This document shows, one piece after another, positions 6,001-10,192 of a DNA stretch of 10,247 nt. The notes under the pieces were generated by a model. That model did no database searches. It was not told the DNA's origin and worked only from the letters and a program-made list of their open reading frames with translations. This DNA comes from an uncultured Planctomycetaceae bacterium (GTDB lineage Bacteria; Planctomycetota; Planctomycetia; Pirellulales; UBA1268), in contig CAISKG010000614.1 of the NCBI GenBank assembly GCA_903885855.1, positions 1 through 10,247 on the forward strand. The letters are read 5' to 3'. The first letter of the stretch is position 1. Each line of letters begins with the position of its first letter. The position numbers and the translations under genes were made by a program.

Positions 6001-8165
6001 TGGCCGATCTCGTGCATGGCCACCGTGTACCAGTAGCCGCCGTACTCGCTGTTGCCCCAGTCGATCGTCGAATTCATCACCACCCCGGCCGGGCCGCCGA
6101 GGCCGGCGGCGGCGTTGGGGGGGATGCTCGGCTCGAGTGCCCGCAGGTCGCCCGTGGCCACGAACATGCCCTGGTCGGGCGTCTCCACGAAGCGGACGCC
6201 CGCGTGGATGCTGAAGAGCGTGAAGATCTCGCGGGCCCGCTGCTTCTGCTCCTCGGTGATGGCGTTGAAGAGGGGGTTGCCCTGCGGATCGGAGCCGTAG
6301 TCGTCGCGGAAGTTGTAGAGGATCACCGGCATCGCGCCGGCCCGGCCCACCGACGAGGTGCTGTCGAGGTGCGATTCCCCCTCGACCGGGATCTCGCGGT
6401 GGCCGGGCTCGTCGATCGTGCCGGGCTGCGAGGGGAAGAGCAGCGGGCCGGCGGGGGTGGCGATCGTGGGACGCACGTCGATCCGGCCGGAGATCGTCTG
6501 CCCCGCCACGCCGAGGGTGCCCAGCGCCGTCGCCGAGGCGAAGCTCGAGTTCTCGTCGGAGGCCCCCACGGCCACGTCGGAGGTGATCTGGATCCGGTAG
6601 GCCCCGCGCGAGGCGCCGCCGGTGGCGCCGGTGCCGGTGGCGGGCAGGTAGGCGTCGTTGCCCGTGCTCGACACCCCCAGATAGAAGATGCCGGGGGCGG
6701 CCGCGGCGTGGACGAGCGTGCCGGTGGTGCTCCTGGCCACCTCGTTGCCGGCCGAGTCGAAGAGGCGCAGGACCCCCACGAGCGTCGACCCGACGGGCGT
6801 GGTGAGCGTGGCGGAGATGCTCCCCGCCGCGGTGAGGCCCGCCTGGTAGAGGTCGACGTCGTTCATCCCCTCGGCCCCGTCGCCGATCACGGCGTCGGTG
6901 CGGTAGGGGTTGCCCGTGAAGAGGGCGCCGAGCGGCGTCGCCTTGGCGAGCAGGTTGTTGTCGTCGGAGGAGTCGCCGACGCGGAGACGGTAGAGCTTGT
7001 CGTCGGCGATCCCGCCAGCCTCGAAGGTGAGCAGCGCCGTGCCGCTGGCTGCGTCGTACGACACTGCCTGCGGCACCTGGACGGCGATGTCCGTCTGGGT
7101 GACAGGATCGGTCTCGATGAGGCGGTAGTTGCGCGGATTCTGGGCCGAGGCCGGATCGAGCGGGTCGTTGGCGTTGAAGTAGACCGCCACCTTGTCGCGC
7201 GCCTGCGTCAGCGCGGCGCCGTCGGCGATCGTCACCGGCGTCGCCGCCGCCGCCGGCACGCTGCCGCCGCGCGTGAAACTCACCACGGGTGTGAAGGTGG
7301 TGCCGCGGAGGTTGATGCGGGTCGCCTGGGGGGTGGTCGCCGAGAGCAGTTCGCCCCCGAAGACCCCCGAGGAGGTGATCGCCAGGGCGATCTCGGCGGT
7401 GATCTCGGCCGCCGTCCGCCCCACGATCGACACGGCCCGGTTGCCCGCCGCCACGCTCGCGTTGCCGTCGAACTCGAACGTCAGCCGGCTCCCGCGAATG
7501 GCCACGGTGAGGAGGTCGCCGTCCTTGTACTGGGTCATGTCGGTGGCGAAGGTCATGAGCTTCGGCCGGGCCACCGGCTGGGGCACGATCGAGGCCACCT
7601 GGGCCCCCAGGTCGAGGCGGAAGTCGAGCTGGAAGGAGCCCCCGGCGCGGAAACGCTCCGAGGGGATGCCGGTTCCCTGGGAGAGGGTCCGCAGGCCCCC
7701 GGGCCCGGCACCGGTGATGAGGAGGCGGTAGTTGTCGTCGGGGAGCGTCTCGGCGAAGCGCACGATGACGACGTTTTGATTGGGGAAGTCGTCGACGGTG
7801 ACGCTCCCCGGCGTGACGACGATGTCGCCGGAGTCGCCGAGGACGCCGTTGGCGGAGCGGATCACCGAGATCCCGGTGGCGATCGACTGCGGATCGACCT
7901 TCGCCCCTGGGCTGAACTTGATCGTGATCTGCTGGGGAGCCTGGTCGACGATCGCCCCCTCGGTGAGGAAGGCACCGGAGTTCGGATAGGCCGAGACGAA
8001 GTCGAAGGCCAGCACCTGCCGGGCCTCGAGCTGCTCGACGTTCCGCTGGGGATGGTGCCCGGCCGCGCCACGGAGGCCCCGGCGCGCCCCGGGCCGGCGG
8101 AAGCCGCGGCCGCGACGGGAGGCGAACAGATTCCGGACGGAGGTCAACCAGCAGGACAGGAACAT
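1..8165 (-). CDS. Giant secreted multidomain protein with two zinc-metalloprotease modules (C-terminus beyond the window)
   Basis: An open frame of 2,721 codons reads leftwards and leaves the window without a stop, so the C-terminus is missing. I choose the ATG at 8165-8163: it is preceded by GAGGA four bases upstream and begins a basic leader leading to the LEAR-QVLA export motif (residues 46-53), and I see no in-frame start close upstream. Domain order: Ig-like (about 78-152 and 318-393), PPC-like (433-528), matrixin-like protease (605-745), PPC (767-878), inserted module (927-984), beta-helix (985-1500), leishmanolysin-like protease (1505-1725), beta-helix (1726-1900), split PPC (1945-2205), PPC-like (2262-2410), propeller-like tail (2465 onward). 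Only two cysteines are seen (C5, C2713). I recall this general architecture from planctomycete giant proteins annotated as hypothetical or peptidase-domain proteins. A surface or secreted protease/adhesin is inferred; the substrate is unknown. Confidence 0.95.
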   Translation of the reverse strand, partial: MFLSCWLTSVRNLFASRRGRGFRRPGARRGLRGAAGHHPQRNVEQLEARQVLAFDFVSAYPNSGAFLTEGAIVDQAPQQITIKFSPGAKVDPQSIATGISVIRSANGVLGDSGDIVVTPGSVTVDDFPNQNVVIVRFAETLPDDNYRLLITGAGPGGLRTLSQGTGIPSERFRAGGSFQLDFRLDLGAQVASIVPQPVARPKLMTFATDMTQYKDGDLLTVAIRGSRLTFEFDGNASVAAGNRAVSIVGRTAAEITAEIALAITSSGVFGGELLSATTPQATRINLRGTTFTPVVSFTRGGSVPAAAATPVTIADGAALTQARDKVAVYFNANDPLDPASAQNPRNYRLIETDPVTQTDIAVQVPQAVSYDAASGTALLTFEAGGIADDKLYRLRVGDSSDDNNLLAKATPLGALFTGNPYRTDAVIGDGAEGMNDVDLYQAGLTAAGSISATLTTPVGSTLVGVLRLFDSAGNEVARSTTGTLVHAAAAPGIFYLGVSSTGNDAYLPATGTGATGGASRGAYRIQITSDVAVGASDENSSFASATALGTLGVAGQTISGRIDVRPTIATPAGPLLFPSQPGTIDEPGHREIPVEGESHLDSTSSVGRAGAMPVILYNFRDDYGSDPQGNPLFNAITEEQKQRAREIFTLFSIHAGVRFVETPDQGMFVATGDLRALEPSIPPNAAAGLGGPAGVVMNSTIDWGNSEYGGYWYTVAMHEIGHAIGLGHAYDIPAVMGAGETGAQQLGENLLPLPYDVIHMNVLYPRNGSDIDVYRFALDTAGTFSAETIVARQGQAASSGLDTVLSLYREVGGVRTLVARNDDYYGTDSFVGLELEAGSYFLAVTSTGNTAFNPEVNDSGYGGRTDGAYQLRLDFKPAADVAGTIVDATGTPFDGDRDGKAGGAFDHWFTTASATATLWVDKVAAAVGSVTASQTLVTGISTVGLVVGRAVIGAGIQPNTVVQSIRDATSFFLSRPATATSASAALGLGTFAAPYRTISAAISAANAAITAGTNVPRVIRILGNSGNDATTLDEKPYLVGTTLGGTALADGATFNVPKGVTAMIDATAAIKLRAAVIDVGSSSGLVSRAGAAIQVLGTPGRHVIFTSLHDDSVGGDSDGVGPAVQGGQWGGIVIRQDSDSPRGAASTVPHDPWVNKPWLNTISFATMRYGGGNVMVDSRLQSFAPIHLESNRPTIAFNEIVSAAGPGISADPNSFEDSGGRFGPELRGNRLLDNTINGLFIRIRTEFGAAIDKLDRPARFKSTDITYVIQENLVIAGGAGGYLLDETSGDVVARATGRLVIDPGVVVKLMGARIELERGNAQLVAEGTPLQRVIFTSLGDRRFGAGGTFDTNGNAPDVRASGDWSGIVAQAGAEVSIDNAYIAYGGGQSAIEGGFDRFDTIEVQQAMLRLANSRIEFNASGRSSTQRNARGSNDDSTVFVRQAQPVIVGNDFRDNSGATFSLNANSFSNTPNPDPGRSTGAIARYAEYDDNVGPLLRANAISNKINYAADRQKGAFDITLQYGAGVTKAVRDAMEAAADRWESVITGDISPVLSGGRVIDDILVRVQAGLLGGSPSDGAGGTLANAGPTAFRSDTDVNPFLPYEAQVGVDMSDATSGQLVAILTHELGHALGFVDVSDALGLTNGARYLGTAALAEYRSTFDAGATFVPLEAGGGAGTAFAHWDEATFGSELLTGFLNPGINPLTRLSVGAFQDMGYSVNYSAADDYLPKSGTVGYAQPTSGVVVRGEQILVDSVWDDTDLVHVVTSEITVDNFHTATGLRLESQSNASLVVKFAGPTAGFTATGTPGSIDDRIGGTVQVIGQPGYPVVLTSLFDDSVGASLDPLGRTVFDTNNDGRAWIDSTATAPITASWRSLKFLPLSNDTNVTFVREAELAYTNLVDVNQTPFDAQLVGILAPNFAVGGASTESAQHKGTDENRRDGFVVRGAIAVDNPGDVDVYSFGGYAGSEVWLDIDQTSSSLDTMLELLDAGGTVLARSVDGQFDSQTVTGEVVAGAGAAATQTYALSSGRILPGSLGGSIYHGNTVVQTFTVDRSGAFTFTSVGAPARRVTGATLDRDSGVVTLEWNGAVTAGGTRIEADYAAARLSLATLGFTASGANGALPLEKEEWRGNDYYTVNPRDAGMRVILPGTQGSLNLYFLRVRSQPKVDPSATLSEYEAAVVDPTKVNAGATSGAYELRVRLQQRDHVPGSTVVYADIRYATTGIDVQGLPRNSLLTGTTAQAGGGSNRELISAQNIGKLLQSDQNMISVAGRIDSPTDVRWFKFTADYANDIQAIPGVNGGGKTWATVLDIDYASGFRGDLSLAVFNEDGRLIFLGRDSDVAADQPAPGQGNDFDDLSRGSAGKLDPFIGTVQLPVGASTDNPTEYYVAIMSNATLPEVLDGTFRSGSTNAQVRLEPVNSVERLVEDHLGFTGYESNGAPVAPKHGPLFNVIDPGNGPSIALSANVRPFNLGDVTLYVSTGDRIFAADALRGRSLYDLAGYESGVGDIDMRTDGKLFQVLGRQGDAGNVGLLREISTADGAVVSEVGDAVPNVPDNPADTDFWKLTSDTVDALAIARTDVAEYENSVFYSLRRGTSSLLYSGRTDGNAAFADGEPYSLRGTITGAGVTGRTTGLQFRNENVGTLFGVSTGGQFYTVNPGSGAATLVADFSAELAAIGGGTTGFQGLATAPVNLEGGRYQGMFFAITNTGRLVCIAPNLAGT
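3..773 (-). other. Beta-propeller-like C-terminal region, cut by the window edge
   Basis: Residues about 2465-2721 repeat a short motif in which a hydrophobic strand names a value, a Gly turn follows, and a second strand continues: VTLYVSTGDRIFAADALRG, KLFQVLGR, VGTLFGVSTGGQFYTVNPGS, MFFAITNTGRLVCIAP. Such L-[YF]-x-[VI]-x-x-G-x-L repeats are typical of beta-propeller blades. The number of blades cannot be counted because the region continues to the left. No active site is recognisable. Confidence 0.45.
936..1382 (-). other. PPC-like domain 4
   Basis: Residues about 2262-2410: NMISVAGRIDSPTDVRWFKF, then LSLAVFNEDGRLIFLGRDSD and EYYVAIMSNATLP. The element order (D-x-x-W/Y-F-F, a 'L-x-x-F/Y-D-x-x-G' strand, Y-Y-V-A-I) fits a divergent PPC beta-sandwich. 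An acidic segment (GNDFDDLSRGSAGKLDPF) lies between the central and closing strands. Confidence 0.5.
1551..2333 (-). other. PPC-like domain 3, split by an insertion
   Basis: Residues about 1945-2205. The first half shows NPGDVDVYSFGGYAGSEVWL and SLDTMLELLDAGGTVLAR, a clear PPC start. The closing strands (YYTVNPRDAGMRVILPG, LYFLRVRS and AYELRVRLQQRD) appear only about 140 residues later. Between them is a separate beta-rich stretch (TQTYALSSGRILPGSLGG, VQTFTVDRSGAFTFTSVG, VVTLEWNGAV). A shorter uninterrupted PPC would be about 100 residues. Confidence 0.6.
2466..2990 (-). other. Beta-helix-like region B
   Basis: Residues about 1726-1900 include SEITVDNFHTATGLRLESQS, ASLVVKFAG, DDRIGGTVQVIGQPGYPVVL and the third TSL module. 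These are alternating strand-turn units similar to region A. I recall the DNFHTATGLRLES and IDDRIGGTxQVIGQPG stretches as recurrent in planctomycete giant proteins, but they have no assigned function that I know of. Confidence 0.55.
2541..2687 (-). repeat. V-VLTSL/W module, copy 3
   Basis: Residues 1827-1875 read PVVLTSLFDDSVGASL, then FDTNNDG (D1851-G1856) and W1872-RSL. The loop is the longest of the three and contains DTNNDG, which resembles an EF-hand calcium loop start (DxNxDG). This copy lies on the far side of the second protease from copies 1 and 2. Confidence 0.65.
2991..3653 (-). other. Leishmanolysin-like (M8-type) zinc metalloprotease module
   Basis: Residues about 1505-1725. The zinc helix is HELGHALGF (H1625, E1626, H1629). 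The third ligand is distal, in AHWDEATFGSELL (H1682), followed by NPLTRLSVGAFQDMGYSV. This HExxHxxG, distant HW, E-L-M, then L-T-xxx-QD-GY order is the leishmanolysin (M8) layout. The residue 11 after the third His, normally the Met-turn methionine, is Leu1693 here. The N-terminal part contains ITLQYGAGVTKAVRDAM and ADRWESVI, a helix that precedes the catalytic core. Zinc ligands and the general base are intact, so activity is plausible but unproven. Confidence 0.8.
4068..4172 (-). repeat. V-IFTSL/W-GI module, copy 2
   Basis: Residues 1332-1366 read RVIFTSLGDRRFGAGG, then FDTNGN and W1364-SGI. The copy matches copy 1 in the IFTSL strand, the acidic/Asn loop and the terminal W-GI, but the loop is longer and the DD pair is altered to GD. 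Confidence 0.7.
4770..4862 (-). repeat. V-IFTSL/W-GI module, copy 1
   Basis: Residues 1102-1132 read HVIFTSLHDDSVGGDSDG and, ten residues after the acidic turn, W1129-GGI. This is the first of three protein-level repeats in which an IFTSL-type strand, a D/G-rich loop and a Trp recur at a similar spacing. It probably forms one beta-helix rung with a metal-binding-like loop. Confidence 0.7.
5214..5387 (-). other. Inserted VTGIST-GLVVG-GAGI linker-type module
   Basis: Residues 927-984 contain LVTGISTVGLVVGRAVIGAG, then PNTVVQSIRDATSFFLSR and PATATSASA. The pattern (xVTGISTxGLxVGxxVxGxGIxxxTxVxSIxxxTxxxLSxxATAT) is a repeat-like module I recall from phage tail fibres and large bacterial surface proteins. 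Here it sits between LWVDK (918-922) and GLGTFAAPYRTIS (987-999). In similar planctomycete proteins I recall those two elements nearly adjacent, so I read this as an insertion. Confidence 0.55.
5532..5867 (-). other. PPC-like beta-sandwich domain 2
   Basis: Residues about 767-878 begin SDIDVYRFALDTAGTFSAET, continue with LDTVLSLYREV, LVARNDDYYGTDSF and AGSYFLAVTSTGN, and end AYQLRLDF. The match to the PPC pattern is clear. The domain sits directly C-terminal to the matrixin-like protease, the position expected for a domain that accompanies a peptidase. It is followed at 893-899 by FDGDRDG, an acidic DxDxDG calcium-loop-like turn. Confidence 0.75.
5931..6353 (-). other. Matrixin-like (M10-type) zinc metalloprotease module
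   Basis: Residues about 605-745. The zinc site is HEIGHAIGLGH (H718, E719, H722, H728), followed eight residues later by a Met-turn methionine (M736, in AVMGAG). That is the complete metzincin HExxHxxGxxH plus Met layout, with the short His-to-Met spacing typical of matrixins. Upstream are VILYNFRDDYG and a helical FNAITEEQKQRAREIF segment, as expected for the N-terminal half of such a fold. All catalytic residues are present, so activity is likely. No cysteine-switch propeptide is visible. Confidence 0.85.
6582..6869 (-). other. PPC-like beta-sandwich domain 1
   Basis: Residues about 433-528 show the pre-peptidase C-terminal (PPC) signature: NDVDLYQAGLTAAG, then LRLFDSAGNEVAR, then GIFYLGVSSTGNDAY and a closing YRIQIT strand. 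PPC domains flank secreted proteases and usually help folding, binding or export. This one directly precedes the matrixin-like protease module. Confidence 0.7.
6987..7214 (-). other. Second bacterial Ig-like (SbsA-like) module of the giant protein
   Basis: Residues about 318-393 contain DKVAVYFNANDPLDPASAQN, then PRNYRLIETD and LYRLRVGD. The 'YFN-N-DPLD-ASA-NPxNYRLI' pattern matches the first module and the SbsA-like Ig family. It lies just before the first PPC-like domain. The role is inferred as structural. Confidence 0.55.
7710..7934 (-). other. First bacterial Ig-like (SbsA-like) module of the giant protein
   Basis: Residues about 78-152 read QQITIKFSPGAKVDPQSI and later VVIVRFAETLPDDNYRLLI. 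This is the usual pattern of SbsA/Ig-like modules: a strand describing what 'would be' a sum of strands, a DP turn and a closing 'xYRLxIxG' strand. It is followed at about 212-275 by another beta module (DGDLLTVAIRG, LTFEFDG, VAAGNRAVSI, TAAEITAEIA), which I recall recurring in planctomycete giant proteins. The role is probably structural spacing. Confidence 0.55.
8007..8165 (-). other. N-terminal basic leader and LExR-xLA planctomycete export motif
   Basis: Residues 1-53 begin MFLSCWLTSVRNLF, continue with an Arg/Gly-rich stretch of about 30 residues and end in VEQLEARQVLA, directly before the first folded domain. There is no classic hydrophobic h-region, so a standard Sec predictor may miss it. 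The arrangement (short SWLxSLR-like start, Arg-rich segment, LExRxLLA) is what I recall at the N-termini of many very large planctomycete surface proteins (LEPR-XLL type). The export role is inferred from that family pattern. Confidence 0.75.
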
Positions 8166-8169
8166 GGAG

Positions 8170-8174
8170 TCCTC
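8170..8174 (-). promoter_or_regulatory. Ribosome binding site of the giant gene
   Basis: On the minus strand GAGGA is followed by CTCC and the ATG at 8165-8163. The 4-base spacing is short but usable. It supports the chosen start, which is also where the LEAR leader begins. Confidence 0.5.
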
Positions 8175-8491
8175 GCTCGATGTCGGCGGCCAGGCGGGAC
8201 GGTCCCGCGGGTCGGCTCGGAGAGATGCGGACGGGTGCGTTGGACGAGAGGGCGGACGGCGGCGGGCGGCGGCCTGCGGAGGATGGCGCTCGGTGGCCGC
8301 CCCGTTGTCACGGAGCTTCCGCCGGGAAACGCCACCCCCATCACAGGACAGACCACCAGGACCGGGAGCGCCGCCCATTCCCCGCCGCCCCCCGGGCGAT
8401 CGTTGCGGAAAAACGGCCTGCCCCAAGCGGTAACCGGTGTCCTCCCCCGCGACCGACGCACGACCCTGGTCGTCTCCCTGGCGGAGCCGCG

Positions 8492-8508
8492 ACCGTGCCG
8501 GGCACGGT
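8492..8508. promoter_or_regulatory. Perfect 8+1+8 palindrome, possible operator
   Basis: ACCGTGCC, one base, then GGCACGGT: a perfect inverted repeat. It has no T-run on either side, so it is unlikely to be an intrinsic terminator. A dyad of this length in a divergent promoter region is the kind of site bound by a dimeric transcription factor. It overlaps the -10-like element of the weak promoter candidate on the minus strand. Confidence 0.4.
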
Positions 8509-8532
8509 AGCATCGGGTTCCACCCAGGGCAA
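8504..8532 (-). promoter_or_regulatory. Weak sigma70-like promoter candidate for the giant gene
   Basis: On the minus strand TTGCCC (8532-8527), a 17-base spacer and TACCGT (8509-8504) preceded by TGC give a partial -35, the ideal spacing and a poor -10 with an extended TG. It lies about 340 bases upstream of the start, which would mean a long leader. Matches in GC-rich DNA are easily found by chance, so this is only a candidate. Confidence 0.15.
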
Positions 8533-8731
8533 CTATTCGGCAGAGGGGTGGAAAGTCCCTGATTTCAAGGGGTTCCGGGCGGTCTGCCTTACCATCCGAG
8601 CCCCCCCGGAGCGGCCGTCGTCAGGCCGCGCATCCCCACACCGGGGAGGGCAAACGGGGCAACCTGCGGCAACTGGAAAACCGCTCCTGCCGCGCCGGCC
8701 CGGCGCCCAGAGCCCCCAATTTCCCTGACAG

Positions 8732-8791
8732 GAACTACGGTCACGACCCTACCGCCGCAGGACCGTCACGACCGATTTCATCCCGTAGTTC
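8732..8791. repeat. Nine-base inverted repeat enclosing a nine-base direct repeat
   Basis: GAACTACGG (8732-8740) is exactly repeated in reverse complement as CCGTAGTTC (8783-8791). Inside lie two copies of GTCACGACC (8740-8748 and 8765-8773), 25 bases apart start to start. The whole structure ends 25 bases before the start codon of the barrel gene, in its expected promoter or leader region. It could be a regulator site or a leader stem-loop; no binding protein can be named. Confidence 0.4.
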
Positions 8792-8803
8792 GGAGTTTCC
8801 ACC

Positions 8804-8807
8804 GGAG
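8804..8807 (+). promoter_or_regulatory. Ribosome binding site of the BBP7-like gene
   Basis: GGAG lies nine bases before the ATG at 8817, with a second purine cluster (GGAA) closer to the start. It supports that ATG, which begins a good signal peptide. Confidence 0.6.
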
Positions 8808-8816
8808 ACGGGAACG

Positions 8817-10136
8817 ATGATTCGGAAACAGGCGCGTCTCGGGCGATGGATGGTCGCCGCCTCGTTGGCGACGGCGGCGACGGGCACGGCGCCGGCCGCG
8901 GCGGATGGCTGGCTCAGCGACGACGGCACGAGCCGATCGGTCGTCTCCGACACCTCCACGCTCTCGTCCGAGCCGCCGTCCCCGGAGAGCCTCGAGGAGC
9001 CGGGCGACGCGACGGCCGCTTCCGGACTGTCGCGAGCTTCCTACGAGGACGCCTCCGAGGCCGTCGTCGCCGACGGTGTGGTCGAGGGCGCCGACGACGG
9101 CTCGTGGAGCATGGGCGACATGACCGGCTGGGTCGCCGACTCGATGCACTACCCGCGCGACACCGGCCCCTTCCAGCAGCCCGGGCTGCTGCAGGTGCTC
9201 CACGATCAGAAGTGCGCGGTGTGGACCTTCCGCAGCGACGCGCTGCTCCTGTGGCGCAACGCCCCCCGCAACATCCCGCTCTACTCCAACCTCGCCGACA
9301 CGCCCAACGGCTTCGGCGCCACCGCCTTCGAGGCCGGCCAGATGGAGAGCACCCCCGCGGCGGGCCCGCGGTTCTCGATCTTCCGCACCGACGACTGCCA
9401 AAACGCCTGGGAATACACCTGGTTCCAGGCGGCCAACTTCCGCTCGCAGGAGGCCACCCTCCCGACGGTCGGCGGCTACGGCATGACGCCGCCGGGAATC
9501 TTCGGCAACACGTTCGCACCGATCGACACGGTGGCCTCGGACCTGAGCGCCTCGATCTGGAGTTTCGAGCTCAACCGCTGGGCCCGCTGGACGCCGAACA
9601 TCGCGCTGCTCCACGGCTTCCGGATGCTCGGCTGGGGCGAGAACCTCACCATGCTCGACCACTACGACACCACCTCCACCGGCTTCGCCCAGGACATCTT
9701 CGGCAGCCGCACCTACAACAGCCTCTACGGCTACCAGATCGGCACCGACGTCCGCCTCTGGGACCGCGGGCAGTGGATCCGCGTCGATGGCACGCTCAAG
9801 GGCGGGGCCTACTACAACAACGCCGTCCAGAGCTCCTATTACACCTACGAGAGTGGTCCCGGCACGCTCCAGACCACGGGCGTGCGGGCCGCGGGGGGCG
9901 CCGCCGCCTTCGTGGGCGAGGTGGGGCTCACCGGCACGATCCCGATCACCTGCAACCTCGCCCTCCGCGTCGGCTACCTCGGCCTGTGGCTCCAGGGCCT
10001 GGCCCAGCCCACCGACCAGCTCCGCGGTCAGACGCTCACCTCCGGCGGTCCGGGGAGCCCCGTCCTCGGCTCGATCTCCACCATCGGCGGCACGGTGGTG
10101 CAAGGTGTCTCGCTCGGCCTCGAGGGGCGCTGGTGA
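8817..10136 (+). CDS. BBP7-like outer-membrane beta-barrel protein
   Basis: A complete 439-residue protein. Residues 1-29 are a classic signal peptide: basic MIRKQARLGR, a hydrophobic core (WMVAASLATAATGTA) and an APAAA cleavage region. Residues 30-96 form a Ser/Glu/Asp/Pro-rich, probably disordered linker. From about 134 a transmembrane beta-barrel follows, with alternating aromatic strands: VWTFRSDALLLWRNAP, FSIFRTDDCQNAWEYTW, FELNRWARWTPNIALLHGFR, IRVDGTLKGGAYYNNAV, LRVGYLGLWLQGLA. The C-terminal residue is Trp, as expected for a BAM-inserted barrel. The domain pattern matches the BBP7 (PF07585) family, which is expanded in Planctomycetes and has no established substrate. It is divergent from the giant gene and shares its 650-base control region. 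Porin or structural roles are both possible. Confidence 0.9.
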   Translation: MIRKQARLGRWMVAASLATAATGTAPAAADGWLSDDGTSRSVVSDTSTLSSEPPSPESLEEPGDATAASGLSRASYEDASEAVVADGVVEGADDGSWSMGDMTGWVADSMHYPRDTGPFQQPGLLQVLHDQKCAVWTFRSDALLLWRNAPRNIPLYSNLADTPNGFGATAFEAGQMESTPAAGPRFSIFRTDDCQNAWEYTWFQAANFRSQEATLPTVGGYGMTPPGIFGNTFAPIDTVASDLSASIWSFELNRWARWTPNIALLHGFRMLGWGENLTMLDHYDTTSTGFAQDIFGSRTYNSLYGYQIGTDVRLWDRGQWIRVDGTLKGGAYYNNAVQSSYYTYESGPGTLQTTGVRAAGGAAAFVGEVGLTGTIPITCNLALRVGYLGLWLQGLAQPTDQLRGQTLTSGGPGSPVLGSISTIGGTVVQGVSLGLEGRW

Positions 10137-10172
10137 TGATCGGCCCCGTCCGCCCCAGCTGCGAGCGGCCCT

Positions 10173-10192
10173 CTCCCGCCCCCCGGCGGGAG
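10173..10192 (+). terminator. Strong GC hairpin, probable terminator of the BBP7-like gene
   Basis: CTCCCGCC, a CCCC loop, then GGCGGGAG: a perfect 8-bp stem beginning 36 bases after the stop codon. The T-run after it is weak (CCGGCGTTT), so it may be a factor-assisted or high-GC type of terminator. Confidence 0.5.

Larger units (their letters stand above)
8166..8816. other. Divergent intergenic region without a convincing gene
   Basis: About 650 bases separate the two divergent starts. Open frames exist here on both strands, but they are Arg/Pro/Gly-rich translations of GC-rich DNA with no recognisable motif and no ribosome binding site that I would trust. From about 8510 to 8800 the sequence is less extreme in GC and carries short inverted and direct repeats, listed separately. 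Both promoters must lie here, or within the 5' part of the opposite gene. I recognise no tRNA, riboswitch or small-RNA fold. Confidence 0.6.

Noticed and set aside
8144..8461. Minus-strand frame of 105 codons overlapping the start of the giant gene
   Set aside because: Arg/Pro-rich with no motif; it overlaps the real start in a different phase. A short leader peptide cannot be excluded, but nothing supports it.
8492..8508. Palindrome read as a terminator
   Set aside because: No T-run follows on either strand, and no gene ends here; both neighbours start in this region and read outward.
5889..8510. Plus-strand open frame of 873 codons
   Set aside because: Same low-complexity composition; it lies opposite the N-terminal third of the giant protein and runs into the intergenic region with no ribosome binding site or recognisable product.
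8550..8576. Imperfect GGAA-CCCT / AGGG-TTCC hairpin considered as a leader RNA structure
   Set aside because: The stem is bulged and short, and I recognise no riboswitch or T-box consensus around it.
8180..8728. Plus-strand frames in the intergenic region
   Set aside because: Composition is compatible with non-coding high-GC DNA: many Arg, Pro and Gly, no domain, and codon use unlike the two real genes.
8778..10103. Minus-strand open frame of 441 codons opposite the BBP7-like gene
   Set aside because: The plus strand has a signal peptide, a good ribosome binding site and BBP7 motifs; this frame has none and is an antisense shadow.
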